DNA of 64,000 nucleotides from Linderina pennispora (GCF_002104995.1 NW_024468252.1:1-64000); one strand, 5' to 3'; numbered from the stretch's first letter, positions 1 to 10,882 are shown. Numbers and translations are program-made. Notes: a model not told the origin generated them from the sequence alone.

Positions 1-210
1 ATGTCTATCTGAGTTGAGCATAACATTGGTGTTATGCTTGAATCTGATGAGCATGAACATGATGACTCAGCTTGAACTCCCACAATATCCCCTGACCCAG
101 CTCCCATAGATCCAAGTCCACACATAGTACAACAATGCAGTACCTTTATGCTGCAAAGACCAGTGACTGGTATTCCTGTCATTCATGCAATGCAATATCA
201 CTAGCAAGAC
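1..210. repeat. head-to-head degenerate repeat modules, copy pair 1
   Basis: A 9-bp hairpin (AGCATAACA at 17-25, TGTTATGCT at 30-38, TTGG loop) separates two divergently oriented module starts. Reading rightwards the sequence encodes a degraded peptide beginning LESDEHEHD and, at about 160-200, PVTGIPVIHA. Reading leftwards the complement starts MLNSD and leaves the window. The same two motifs recur in the pair at 655-1086. The right copy has stop codons, so it is not a working gene. The parent element is not recognised; a retroelement gag-like segment is one guess. Confidence 0.6.
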
Positions 211-654
211 ACTAGTGCATCAAAGCATATATATGCTTCAACTTGACAAGACTCCAAGACAATTCATTATCCAGTGTCTACTAGAGTTCCCTACTCATAT
301 ATTCTGTTTCAACCTGTTTCCCTCCTGTTTTTGAGTTTGAATACCATTTATTTAAACTTCACCTGAACCTGATAAGATCCCTTGACTCCATCCTCCTGCT
401 CTAGTACCTGACTCAGATATGTCTGCAAGTAGTTCATCCAGCCCCAAGTTCTACTCTGTTGCTTCCTCTGCCACTAACATAACATTGTGTTATTACCTGG
501 CCCAGGTGATAATGATTGAGCCAAATGGAAAGAAGAGCTTGAGTCAGAGATTATTGTATTCAGGAAATCAAAGTCAAAGACAGGATCAGAGTTATCCTTC
601 TCTCCATGTGCATGTATAAGATGTGTACTTATATATACCGATGCACACTTGAGC
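211..654. other. AT-rich repeat debris, no gene
   Basis: No supportable gene is seen. A further short inverted repeat (ATAACA-TTG-TGTTAT) near 477-492 resembles the hairpins at 17-38 and 851-871, but the flanking codons no longer match the module. A 66-codon open frame at 419-619 is low complexity and serine-rich at its start, and I do not believe it is a gene. Confidence 0.5.
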
Positions 655-1086
655 TAAGGTCTCAGGGCTGCATAGACAATAGGAATCCCAGTGACTGGGT
701 CGACCCTTGTCACATGGCTATGAGACTGGTCTTGTGGACTTGAAACTGAGACAGAGGAAGAGATGCGGGGCAATCATGGGTCTCGTATGTCTTGATCTTG
801 ATCTTGATCTAGGAGCGTATCAGCGACATGTTCATGATCGTCAACGACGGGCATAACAATCAGTGTTATGCTCAACTCGGATGAGCATGAACATGACGAA
901 GCCCACCTGCGAGATCAAGATCAAGATCAAGACCCGGGCCAAGACAACGTCACACACGCACAAGGTTCCACTCGCAATATAAACACAAGTACACTGCCTC
1001 GTCTACGGAACAAGTCCGCCCTTTATGCTCCTCTTACGGATCCTAACACAGGAATTCCTATCGTATATGCTACACCTAAAGCGTAG
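655..1086. repeat. head-to-head degenerate repeat modules, copy pair 2
   Basis: GCATAACA (851-858) and TGTTATGC (864-871) form a hairpin. To the right, 868-1086 is an open frame of 72 codons with DEHEHDE near the start, a DQDQDQD tract and DPNTGIPIVYATPKA at the end. To the left, the complement of 655-850 encodes DDHEHVADT, DQDQDQD, a stop codon, then DPVTGIPIVYA. The two copies are therefore an inverted pair of the same module. Only the right copy is open. No known domain is recognised. Confidence 0.65.
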
Positions 1087-1357
1087 CCAAGACACTCGTT
1101 GACTACTCCATATATATGGAGAAGTCAGACCGACAGGACAAGACAAGAACAACAAGCCCCCGAATATTCCTTGACTCAGAACCTGTTTCCAAATATAACC
1201 CGTTACAATCCCGACCTTCTCTCCCCGACGTCTGAGCTCCGGTTCGAGCTCTTCCGACGCTAGCTCCTTTGCTAGCATATTATCACTCCCGCCGAGCGAT
1301 AACATCAGAAATTGGGAAGTAATTCGGATTCATTATTGGATCGGATTCCTCAATTCA

Positions 1358-1430
1358 GGGGGTCTAGCTCAAATGGGAGAGCGCGCGCTTAGCATGCGCG
1401 AGGCACTGGGATCGATACCCAGGTCCTCCA
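1358..1430 (+). tRNA. tRNA-Ala(AGC)
   Basis: A 73-nt cloverleaf with the anticodon loop TTAGCAT (anticodon AGC) closed by a perfect CGCGC/GCGCG stem. The D-arm begins TAGCTC (A box) and the T-arm is CTGGG-ATCGATA-CCCAG (B box). The acceptor is GGGGGTC against GTCCTCC with discriminator A; one T-T mismatch and one G-T pair are seen in the acceptor stem. No intron and no encoded CCA. Confidence 0.93.
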
Positions 1431-2681
1431 TTCTTTTGCCTATTTTTTGCTTTCTCTGTAATCGTTTGAGCGAAGATGCTAGTTTGGTTTGCAAAGCTGC
1501 TCAGAAAGTAGAGATTGTAAAGAATAGAGCGCCCATTTTATCCTCGATTTCAGCAGGAGTTGCGACGCGTATTTTGTAGCAGTTTCTATACTTAACCTCT
1601 ATCATTCTAAGAAATTCTACTGGCTTACCCTATGAGATGAGCCAAGCCATATCAAATGGCTGTTGCTTGATGGTAGCAAGCTCCAGTATATATGCCTTAC
1701 TACCTACTTTATTTTTATATATTCTTATACCTTATTACTCCCCAGATCTAACCCTCCTCAGAGTACTACTTTTTGTCTTCAGCTGGCAGATAGAATATGC
1801 CTCTAGTTTATATGCAAACTAGTCCTACCCCTCCTCACACCTTGATCATTTTAACCACCCAACTTTCTAGATATGCTTTTCTAAGCTGATAGTCATAGGC
1901 ATACTAATAGATATTAGTAAGGGATTTTTGGAGGTAGTTATGAGGCTTTCTTCTGATCTATATATGTTGAGTAATGAATTATATAATCAACTTCATTCTT
2001 ATACTGGCTGCATGAGTAACTATGAACTGCTTTCAGCCCTTATCCATACTATGTAAGCTGTTCATTCATTCTTAAAATACTGGTGAAATTTCAAAGGTGA
2101 GGGTAGAAAGAGCCTCTATAAACATAGTTCAGCAACTAGGGAGTTTCATGGGGAGAGCATTTCTGGGATTCATGAAACGCAGTGTCCGTTTATTCACAGA
2201 TTTGTGAGTGAAAATTATGTTAGACCAATCCAAAACGCTAATGGTGGTTGAACAGACTTCACAAATAGGTGGTTGCATTTCTCCACATTCTCACTGGCTT
2301 CTCAAATGCAAACACATGGTAGCGGTTGAACAGCATTGAGTGATTACCGGGGCATGGGCCCCTTTGGTGAAAAAACAGTTCATGAACTGGTGTCAATCGG
2401 CGACTGATAGCAATTTATTAGATGATCAACATGACACTGGTCCGAAACTTAACAAAAAGGCAGCTTTCTGTTTGTGCAAGGAAACTAGAATCGCCAATAC
2501 TGTGCCATGTAGGCACTGGATGTGAAGTACTAGAGCAGGAAAACTGGGGTGTATCAGGGTATCTTGAAAAAGCCCATGGTCGTTCAAAGTAATCGCTGTA
2601 GGTGTCGCTGACAAATGGACTTCAGATGTATTGAGGGGGGGTTTTTTTTTTTGAGAAATGCTCGAAGCTCGAAGCAAGGGA
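1431..2681. other. AT-rich intergenic, no gene seen
   Basis: Short frames of about 60-120 codons occur on both strands, but none shows a domain, a signal peptide or protein-like composition. A G7-T10 junction lies at about 2634-2652. It probably holds tRNA termination (T-runs after 1430) and the promoter of the secreted peptide gene at its right edge. Confidence 0.5.
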
Positions 2682-2689
2682 TATATAAA
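2682..2689 (+). promoter_or_regulatory. TATA box for the gene at 2843
   Basis: TATATAAA lies about 155 bp upstream of the ATG at 2843 and is the only strong TATA element in the leader. It suits a strongly or conditionally expressed secreted-protein gene. The transcription start has not been mapped. Confidence 0.5.
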
Positions 2690-2842
2690 AGAGCACAACG
2701 AAGGCCACATATGAGAAGCAAACATTGCCAAGCAGCAGATAGTTCTTTTGTGTCCATTCCTCTCCGTCTTGCCGAACATCTTATCCACAAGTACACTTCG
2801 TTATCCGTTCACTAAAGCTGTTTGCCACGATACTCCTCGATC

Positions 2843-3319
2843 ATGAATATCACCAAATTTACCGTTTCGATCACCACTGTTTTCACTGCGGCTGTTTCGT
2901 TGGCAGCAGCCCTTCCAGTTGCTGATATTGCCAGTGCTTCGCTGGGTATTGCTCCTGCTCTCGAATATGTTGCACCAAAGGCACTGGGCTTGGACAACCA
3001 GGCGCAGCGCCAGCATGATTCTGCCACAGGTCTTGATGTGTCAAGCACCCAGAACTACCCAGCCCATTGCGATCGCCAGGGCAGCGGTAATCCACGCGGA
3101 TGGGACTATTTCAGTCAGCGCGATCGGCCGGTTTTGGCAGTTGCCAGATCGGACAAGCAAGCAGTCCGGGCTCGTGGCAGGGACTACTTTAGCCTGCGCG
3201 GCGAGTCCGGCAAAGAGCCAACGCTTGAAGAACCCTGCTGGAACTACCAGCTTTTACGCAAGCGCGATTCAGTTTCGGATGGGTATCTGCAGCGCGGATG
3301 GGACTACTGGGCTCAGTAG
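2843..3319 (+). CDS. secreted precursor with repeated WDY-type peptides
   Basis: A single-exon 158-aa protein. Residues 1-25 form a signal peptide (MNITKF, hydrophobic core, cleavage plausible after AAALP). After an Ala-rich pro-region, four related short motifs occur, each next to basic residues: RGWDYFSQR (85-93), RGRDYFSLR (111-119), CWNYQLLRKR (132-141) and, at the very C terminus, RGWDYWAQ (151-158). R, QR and KR flank the repeats, as in fungal precursors processed by Kex2-like proteases (KEP proteins, pheromone precursors). The open frame extends 7 codons upstream only through a non-ATG codon, so the ATG at 2843 is chosen. Role is inferred: a multi-copy secreted peptide, either signal or mating pheromone. 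A plain secreted repeat protein is the alternative. Confidence 0.75.
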   Translation: MNITKFTVSITTVFTAAVSLAAALPVADIASASLGIAPALEYVAPKALGLDNQAQRQHDSATGLDVSSTQNYPAHCDRQGSGNPRGWDYFSQRDRPVLAVARSDKQAVRARGRDYFSLRGESGKEPTLEEPCWNYQLLRKRDSVSDGYLQRGWDYWAQ

Positions 3320-3419
3320 CAATTTCGTTCACTCCTGCATTTTCTTCTAGACGCTCATTGTGGTTTATGAAATGAAATTTTTTAGACAGTCTGATAGGAT
3401 ATGCAAGAGAAAATTGGTG

Positions 3420-3566
3420 CTATTTGTTTTCGGAACCGGCGTAGTGGACGAGGATCATATGGTCCCAATAGGAGTTTTCGATCTTGAAGGTAGCACCGCA
3501 CTGCTGGCAGACATAGTTGCCGTGGGCGTGGTAGAGACGCATGGCAGGGAAAACGAGCGATGGCAT
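3420..3566 (-). CDS. small C2H2 zinc-finger protein
   Basis: A 48-aa frame starting MPSLVFPAM. It contains one zinc finger, YVCQQCGATFKIENSYWDHM followed by ILVH, spaced C-x2-C-x12-H-x4-H, and ends shortly after (GSENK). The finger fills about half of the protein. There is no ATG upstream before the in-frame stop near 3655, so it is either a genuine microprotein or the last exon of a gene whose other exons I cannot find. A comparable C2HC finger fragment lies at 47414-47516. Nucleic-acid binding is inferred from the finger only. Confidence 0.5.
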   Translation of the reverse strand: MPSLVFPAMRLYHAHGNYVCQQCGATFKIENSYWDHMILVHYAGSENK

Positions 3567-4072
3567 ACGAGAGTTCACTTTTATTAAGTGGATTGTAGTG
3601 GAAAATATCGAGGGACGAGGGATGGCGGAAGTAGCTAGAAGGGCAGAGTCTGAGTTTTATAATGCAGAAATGGAGCATGGAAACATGGTATGAGGGTATT
3701 TTGAGAAAAAGGGGGATGGGGTGACAGGGGCACGCGGTTATGTTCTGCATTTCCTTTTTGCTTGTCTTTCCCTCATTTGTAGAGGCAACGCATGTGGTGG
3801 CGATTGTATGGCGAAAGCACGCGATTCATCCGCCTACGTCATTTATCAGTCAACGTGATAGAGGAAGAATTATGTCGGTATGACATATGCTGCAGGGGTT
3901 GTTGCATCGGTCAATGGGAGACCACGCGGTAACGGTGCACTTGTCAATGTGGTAAATCGCGGAACTGCGCCTCGCGTGCAACATCGGTTATTTAGATAGC
4001 TGGGCAAGGGCTTATGACGTGTTCCTGGAAGACTGGTGGAAAGAGGAAAATGAAGAAAGGTGAAAAAAAAAA
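3567..4072. other. intergenic, no gene seen
   Basis: Spacer between the zinc-finger gene and the 3' end of CTR9. It presumably includes the CTR9 terminator. No RNA gene, repeat or conserved frame is seen. Confidence 0.5.
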
Positions 4073-7000
4073 CTAGGCTTCGTCGTCAGAGTCGATGATA
4101 GCCTTGGGGCGCGCGTCGTGCGACGGCATGGGCGAGTCTCTGGGCTCAGGGGTGACGTCGCCCGGGCGGCCAGACAGGGTGTCGTTGTCCAGATCGTCGT
4201 CAGAGTCGGTAATGATGGCCTTTGACTTGTACTTGCCGTAGTCGTCGGCCTTGGCATCTTCCAGGCGCTGCTTCTTCGACTTGAGGGCCTTCTTGGAGAC
4301 GGGGCGAGCGTCCGGGAAGAGCTTTTCGGCATCCACCACGTCTTCGTCGTGAGGCTTGCGCTTGCGGGGCTTGCTGGCGGGCGCCCGGGCCACGGGCTCG
4401 GCATCGTCGGTGTCGGAAATAAAGCCGTCGTCCTTCTGCTTGCGGGCACGTGCCTTGGGAGCTTCAGTGGCCGCACGCAGGGCAGCATCGGCCATTTCCT
4501 GCCTGAGCACCGCATTGCGCTGCTCGGTCTCGCGCAGCATCCTGGCCTCGCGCTCCAGCATTTCGCGGCGCTGGCGCTCCTCCTGGTCGCGGCGCTGGGA
4601 CTGCTCGCGCTCCTGCTTGCGGCGCCACTCGTCCAGGTGCTGCTGGCGCTCGCGCTCAAACACCTCCTGCTCGGTGCGCTTGCGCTCGAGCTTCGTGGCC
4701 AGCGACTTGCCAAAGGTGGCGCGCTCATTGGCCAGGCGCGGGCTGTACTGGATGCGCGTGCGGCGCTTTCGGCGGCTTGCCGTAGGCGGCCAGGAAGGTA
4801 AAGGCGCGGGTGCTGTGGGTCAGGGCGGCGGTGCTGAAGTCGATGTCGGCCAGCGTGCGCTGCGTCTCGGGCTGCTCACTGACCATCTGCGCTACCGCCT
4901 GCTCGATCAGCGCCTGGTCAAACAGGATGTGGCTGTCTTCGGGCTGCAGGCGGCTGGCCGGCTCGGACTTCTTGGCGTCTTCCGGATCCTTGGCTTCCTC
5001 CGACTTGCTGGTCTCCTCTGCGCCCTCTGCGTCCTCAGGCAGCTGGATGTCCTGGGCGGAGCAGAGGTTGCGGATCTCCGTCAGGGCCGTACGCATGGTG
5101 GCCACGTCCTTGGTGGCCTTTGGCCTGGACATAGAGGGCGCGGACCAGATACAGGTGCAGGTCGCGCTGGACGCGGCGGCGCTCGTGGCTCTCGGCCTTG
5201 GTCAGACGCTCAGGCGTATTTGCCAGGGCAGGCGCATCGGCCGGCTCCAGGGCCTTGACAATGAACCGCGAGCCGTCGATGGTCCTCGGCGTCCTCGAGG
5301 ACCTTGGAGGTGTCGTTGAGCCGGCGAATGCACGCCTCGTAGGCAAGCACGGCCTGGCGGTAGTTGCCAGTCTCGACATGCACGTGGGCGACATTGACAG
5401 TGGCCCACAGCAGAACGTCGCTGGAGACCGGGACATCCGCGAACGGCAGCTCAGTGGCGCTCGGCTCGGGGATCTTGAAGACCAGATCAGCGTTCGGCGA
5501 GGTGAGGGCGGGCGAGCCAAGACCAGCAGAGGCAGGCATCGCGGACGTCCTGGAAGACGGTGCGGGCGCGAGCCGGATCGCCACGCTCAGCCATGGCAAT
5601 GGCAGCGCCGTGGGCAGCCATGGCACACGACTGGTCGAGCTGCAGGCACTTGTCGAAGAACTCCAGCGCGCGCTTGTAGCTCATGGCGGCCACATCGCGC
5701 AGCTTCTTGTGCTTGGGCGAGTCGCGCGGCTCGTTGGCAGGCGCGCGCGTGCTCGGAGCGCCCGGCCGCCAGGTGGTAGTTGCCCAGGGCACACAGCGCA
5801 TACACGTCGTGCTTGGCAATGTCCTTGAGCACGTGCTCGTAGGCGCGACGCGCGTCCTGCACGTTCTTGCGCTGCAGCTCAATGCCGCCCTTCAGCAGCC
5901 ACACCAGCGCCCGCTTGCCGTCGTTGGCCGTCGCGTCTGCCAGCAGCGCCAGCGCGTCGCTGCTGTTGGCACGCGCGTAGTACGCGATGTGCGCCAGCCG
6001 CAGCCGCGCGTCGTGGTACGCGGGCGTCGCCTGCAGAATGCGCTGGTACAGAGCCTCGGCACGGTCCCATAGCCCGCAGTGCTCGTAGAATCGCGCGGTG
6101 TTGTATGTCACTGTGGTCAGCGTACCCTCGAGCCGCTGCACGTCATGGGCCGCCCGCCCGCCGGACTTGTCGCCAAGCCGGGCGCGAGCCGACTCCAGCA
6201 GCGCCGTGCATTTCTGCACCGCATTGTCGTACTCGGCGAAGATCAGCTCGCGATCGTCACCCGCCAGCTGCCGCAGCGCCCCCAGATTGCTCCACAGCTC
6301 CGGCAGCTGGTCCCCGGTTCCCTGGCGCTGCAGGATGGCGGCGGCCATCGAGTATGCCTTGCGGGCCTTGCGGGCACTGGTAGCCTCATATAGTAGCCCG
6401 GCCTCCAGGAACAGGTTGGCGTCGTCGAACCACGCGGCTACGTCGCCATCGCTGCCTTGGCGCTTGGCCTGCTCGGCCGCCTCGTCGGCCACCGCCTGCA
6501 TTTCCTTCTCGTAGTACTCCACGGCTTTGGCCTTGTTGTTGGGCAGCCGTGCGTGCAGGTAGCCCAGCGCCCGCAGCACCTCAACGCATTTTGGGTGCTT
6601 CTCCAGCACGCGCTGGAACGTGGCCTCGGCGCTGGACATGTCTGGTGCGCTGCAGCTGCATCTGCCCCAGCCCAAACCGCGCCAGCGCGTGCTGCTCGTT
6701 GTGCTGAAGGCTCTTCTGGTACGCATCAAACGCCAGGTCGAATCGCCGCATTGCGTGGTGCGCGCGAGCCACCTGGAAATGGGCCTCGGCCTGGATCGCC
6801 AGCGTATCGGCCGTCTTCAGCGCCCGCTCGCCAAGCCGCCGCGCACCCTCGTAGTCGTTGCTGTAGAACAGCCGGTCTGCGAGTCGCGTCAGCACTGCCG
6901 CATTCGCCGGCTGCCGCTCGTATGCCAGCTTCAAGCTGCGCCATGGCCGAGTTCAGCAGCGAGCCGCCCTCCGCCAGCGCCTCCTCCAATTTCCCTGCGT

Positions 7001-7779
7001 CGAGCTGTGCGTTGAGCCGCGGGTCCATCAGCCGCTTGGCCGCATTCAGATCCATGGTCGCCAGCAGAACATACGGTGCTACCGCCTGCTCATCGACCTC
7101 GATCGCGCGCTCCAGCGCCCGCCGCGCGTCCTTTGCGTGTCCGAGCTTCATCAGACACAGCGCAATGCCGATGCGCGGGTCCGGCTTGTCGTTTGGCCGC
7201 AGTGTCAGCACGCGCTGGTAGATTCCCAGCGCCGTCTGGAACTGCCGCTTGCTGAACAGCACCCGGGCCTTGCCCAGCAAAGATGCCACGCATGTCGGGT
7301 TCAGTCGCAGCGCTAGATTGAACTGCTGCAGCGCCTGGTCCGGGCTGCGCCTCACCATCGCCAGCAGCCCTTTGACCAAAGAACGTCCGCGGATCCTCCC
7401 GGCTGATCTTCTCCGACTCCGTCAGCAACGTCGCCGCCATCTGCAGCTGAATGTCGCGCTCGGTTGCCGTCCCGCTGACCGTCGCCACCTTCGCCTTTTG
7501 CACGCTGATGCCTGCCAGAAGGTTCAGCAGCGGCACCTTCGACGTCAGGTCATTGGCGCGTGCTTTGGCCAGCCCGCCTTTTAGTACCGTAATTGCGTCC
7601 TCGGTCTTCCCCTGCTTATAGTACTCGAGCGCAAACCGGGAGTAAAACGGCATTGCGGCTTTCTCTGTGTCTAGTATGGAGCACATTTCTGACCCAGATG
7701 TATCCAGATTTGTGCATTCGATTTCGACAACGTCATTCGTGTTGTGAATCGGTACCTCGACAAAACGCCTTTCAGCCAT
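4073..7779 (-). CDS. CTR9: CTR9, TPR subunit of the Paf1 complex (frame broken)
   Basis: A TPR scaffold of the Paf1 complex, which rides on RNA polymerase II and promotes H2B ubiquitination and elongation. The product starts MAERRFVEVPI and runs through many TPR units (for example FALEYYKQGKTEDAITVLKG, ALQQFNLALRLNPTCVASLL, WSNLGALRQLAGD). It ends in a charged coiled coil rich in ERQ/EER and an acidic tail with SDDE repeats, the classic CTR9 order and about the expected 1200-residue length. The reading frame changes about eight times, near 7385, 6930, 6640, 5750, 5535, 5280, 5128 and 4765. Homology continues across each change, and at 7385 removing one G from a GG pair restores TFFVKGLLAM. 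No splice sites fit these positions. I favour uncorrected one-base indels; real decay is the alternative. Confidence 0.85.
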
Positions 7780-8633
7780 TGTTGTGCTTTATACCGCTGG
7801 TGCGGAGTGTGTCTAGAGGTGAAAAATAAAAAATAATTGTTGTGGAGAGCAGAAATGTGGCCTTGAGCGTGTGCTCCCAGGACCCGTCCTCACAGCGGCA
7901 CAAGCCTCTCGAGATAATTTGATCCCTGTCTTGGCCTGATCTGAATCGCGCCCGAGTATGTGATCCACGACCGCTTTTGCAAGGGGCGTGCTGCCGATTT
8001 TCCGCTCCCTTCAAAGAGCGCAGCGATCGGCTCAAGTTCTGCAGCCGGATGCGCGGCACCAAAACTAAAAACACCTGTGCCGAGACAGCCCTCGTGAGCA
8101 TGATGGACATAATTGCTGGTCACGCTGGAGCCCGCTCCAACCTCTGGAAAAACAACAACAGGACTGCTTTGTCTAAGAAAGAAAACAGGAAATGGGGTTC
8201 TACCAGATTCCACACCAAGAAAATGAGCATCAAGCGCACCACCCGCACTTTTTTTTCTGCCAACAGCACCCTGATTTGGTGGGGGGGCCAGAGGTCTGTT
8301 TACTCGCTTGCCCAAGGGCGTCCGCCCGCAGCAAAAATGTGTCGCGAAGGCGGATTACTAATTAATAGTGCTCCTAGCTGTGGGGCGGCGTCTCTACTAG
8401 TGCCAATCACTGTGGTGCCAAAATTCTATTGCTGGCTGTCTGGGGAGGAGCTGGAAAAATATTCGCAATTCTGCGGCACCTACTCCGAAAAGGCAGGTGG
8501 AAAAGAATGCTCACAAAAAGCCAAGAAAAGCTGGCATTTATGCCGATTATTTTTCTTGAAATCAGCTTTCGCTCTTTCTCCTCTCTACCGCACCCGCCTT
8601 TTATACTTCACCTATTTTTCTTCTATTTAAACC
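7780..8633. other. shared upstream region of CTR9 and the bZIP gene
   Basis: A divergent promoter region of about 850 bp between CTR9 (minus) and the bZIP gene (plus). Short open frames on both strands have no protein signature. The stretch just before 8634 is pyrimidine-rich. A long leader is possible for the bZIP transcript. Confidence 0.5.
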
Positions 8634-10049
8634 ATGGACACCGACTCTTTCAACGCATATATTAACCAGAGCCTGGTTGACTCGTCCACTGCCCAGTCGG
8701 AGGAGCCCTCTGCCAGCGACCTGAGCGGCCTGGACAACGAGCTCCTGCTGCAGCTGCTGCTCAACTCGACCACCGCCACCACCACCAACAGCGCAGCTGC
8801 TGCCACCATCGACCCAAACTCTCTGTCTACCCCTGCGTACGACGACGTGTACATGCAGTCCGTTGCCTCTACCGAGACAGCAGACACCAACCCGCTGCTG
8901 ACCGCAGCACTTTTATCCTGCACTTGCCCCCCACCTCCAGCAGGCCGCAGCTGCCGTTGCGGAAGCCGAGCCGATGGCTGTTGATGAGCCGACGGCGGTT
9001 GCTCCAAAGAAGGTCGCTGCGCTGCCCAAGCCCAAGACCACCACCATCCAGCAGCAGGCGCTGTCAACGGCGGGCAAGAAGAGCGCCAGCTCGACTACAC
9101 CGCAGCAGCCGGCGAATCAGAGCCAGGTGCGTCGCGCTACTGTCTCCAAGGCGCAGCCCCCGAAGCAGCAGCAGCAACAGAAGTCCCCGGCAGCGGCGGC
9201 GCCATCGGCTCCCAGTGGCGGCGACCGGGCAATGAGCGAGGAGCACGAGGCGGAATTAGAAGGCGTCGACTTGAAGAACATGTCATCCAAGGAGCGCCGC
9301 CAGCTGAGAAACAAGATTTCGGCAAGAAACTTCCGCGTCCGTCGCAAGGGTAAGTGTTGCAAAGAAAAGCTTCCTGTCAGTGTGGCGCAGGCCAACACCT
9401 CCAGCAACCCGCATTGTGTCATACTAATAGTGCCTCTATTTTGTTTCTTTGTGCCGTAGAGTATATCTCGAATCTCGAGGCCGAGGTTCGCCAGCACCGC
9501 GAAGAGGCCGACGGGCTCCGCAAGGAGCTGACCACGTCCAAGGCCGAGAACTCCCAGCTGCGCGAGGAGGTCGCCAAGCTGCGCTTGAAACTCAGTGCCC
9601 TGACTGTGGCCGCCAGTTCCCCTGCTCCGGTCCCCACTGTGGCCGCCCAGTCGCCTGTGCCAGTGCCCAAGCCCACTCCGGCTGCATCGCCAGTCGTGCG
9701 CTTCAACCCGCGCAAGGACGTGGGCCAATCCAAGGCTGCCGGCAACTGGGCCGCAAAGAGCAGCGGATCGGGCTTCATTGCCGTCAACACTGCCTTTGTC
9801 GACCACGCCCAGAACGACACCGTGCTGCGTGAGGCCCAGCGCAAGCGTGCTGTCGATGCTCTGCTCAGCATGCGCGATGAGTCCGACGCCTTTGTCGCCA
9901 GCGAGGCTACGCGCTGCGCCGCCCTCGCCCTTGCCGGCCTGGTTGCCGAGCTGGTTTTGTCGCAGACTGCCCTCGAGTCGTCCATCCACATGGCCCACAA
10001 GACCGCTGCTATCGCTGCCGCCGATGCCCAGGCAGCTGTGTCGTGCTGA
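8634..10049 (+). CDS. bZIP transcription factor, one intron, one frame break
   Basis: The N terminus (MDTDSFNAYINQSLVDS) is acidic and Ser/Thr/Leu-rich, as in an activation domain, followed by a Gln/Pro/Ala-rich linker. The basic region is KERRQLRNKISARNFRVRRK, with the N-x2-S/A-A-x2-(F)R signature. It continues after a GT-AG intron (9350-9459, branch ATACTAATA) into a leucine zipper, EYISNLEAEVRQHREEADGL and onward. The intron splits a Glu codon and is in phase. A conserved-looking tail of about 110 residues follows. Between about 8905 and 8935 the frame shifts by one; removing one T from TTTT gives a continuous LLTAALYPALAPHLQQ. Subfamily is not assigned; GCN4/ATF-like and other fungal bZIPs remain possible. 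Confidence 0.85.
9350..9459 (+). other. intron in the bZIP gene
   Basis: The donor GTAAGT follows the Arg-Arg-Lys of the basic region, and the acceptor CCGTAG precedes AGTATATC. A TACTAAT branch-point match lies at 9423-9429, about 30 nt upstream of the acceptor. Splicing joins the basic region to the zipper in frame. Confidence 0.9.
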
Positions 10050-10169
10050 GCCACCTACCACTCACTATGCTTTTCCATTTTCCTTCTCTCTCCTCCCTTT
10101 CTTTTCAAGCTGTAATTTGTAGATAAAAAAACCCATCCACCAAACAATAAACTCTATTCTATCCTCTAC

Positions 10170-10882
10170 TCACAGGACCGTCCGGGACTGGCCCGGCGAG
10201 AAAAACTGGACGGCTGTGTCAGCCACCTTGTAGTGCAGATGGACTGGCTTGAATGTCTTGGCGGTCTGGCAGTTTAGGATGGCCTGGGACCGCAGTCAGC
10301 TGGCCCGATACATCCGACGACGCGCCCGATGCCAGGCCCTCGAAATTGAACACATAATGCGACCGTCTCGCCAGGGCCCTGACCAGCTTCTCCGTGAACT
10401 CGTCCAGAAACACACTGACCACCAGCCTGCCGCCCAGCAGCTCTGTGATCCTCCGACACGTATCAAAAACACCCACCGCCTGCACAGCGCTCATCCCCTG
10501 ATCCATCAGCGAGCACAGCCCGTCGACTACCAACGTGGTGTTTTCGGGCTGCCCGGCCAGCCACTGGTAGAACCGCGGACCAGTCGCCATTCACAGTGAG
10601 CTTTGGCCGGGTGGCCGAGGGCAAGGCGTCCAAGCTAAAGTCCGTCAGTGCATTGACAAAGTGGATCTTCGGCCGGTGCACGCCCATTTTGCGCAGAATG
10701 TGCATGTAGTGGTTGCTGGTCTGCGTGAACGACAAAAGGACCGCATGGTCGCTGCTGAGGAAATGCGGGAGCAGGATGTCGCCGGGCGCTGAGAGCGAGC
10801 TGCATATCAGCGTTGTGGTCTGGGAGGGCGGCTGGCCTGTGGGCCAGTCGAGCGAGGCCGCGAGCGTCTTGTAGGTTGCCAT
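10170..10882 (-). CDS. ELP6: Elongator subunit ELP6 (frame broken)
   Basis: A RecA/KaiC-like subunit of the Elp4-Elp5-Elp6 ring that assists tRNA wobble-uridine modification. The product starts MATYKTLAASLDW. It shows SAPGDILLPHFLSSDHAVLL and SFTQTSNHYMHILRKMGV, then LVVDGLCSLMDQG, FDTCRRITELLGG, and a final segment NCQTAKTFKPVHLHYKVAD ending GQSRTVL. The fold and length suit ELP6, with no canonical Walker A. There are two frame breaks, near 10585 (an extra C in TCC) and near 10280 (an extra C in CCC); each is repaired by removing one base. It is convergent with the bZIP gene, with only about 120 bp between stops. ELP5 is the alternative but fits less well. Confidence 0.72.

Noticed and set aside
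4073-7779. Calling CTR9 a pseudogene
   Set aside because: Protein-level conservation is maintained across every break and no premature stop lies within a frame segment; indel errors explain it better.
9353-9459. The continuation of the exon-1 frame past the bZIP donor site as the true C terminus
   Set aside because: It would truncate the leucine zipper; splice signals and the in-phase zipper downstream are strong.
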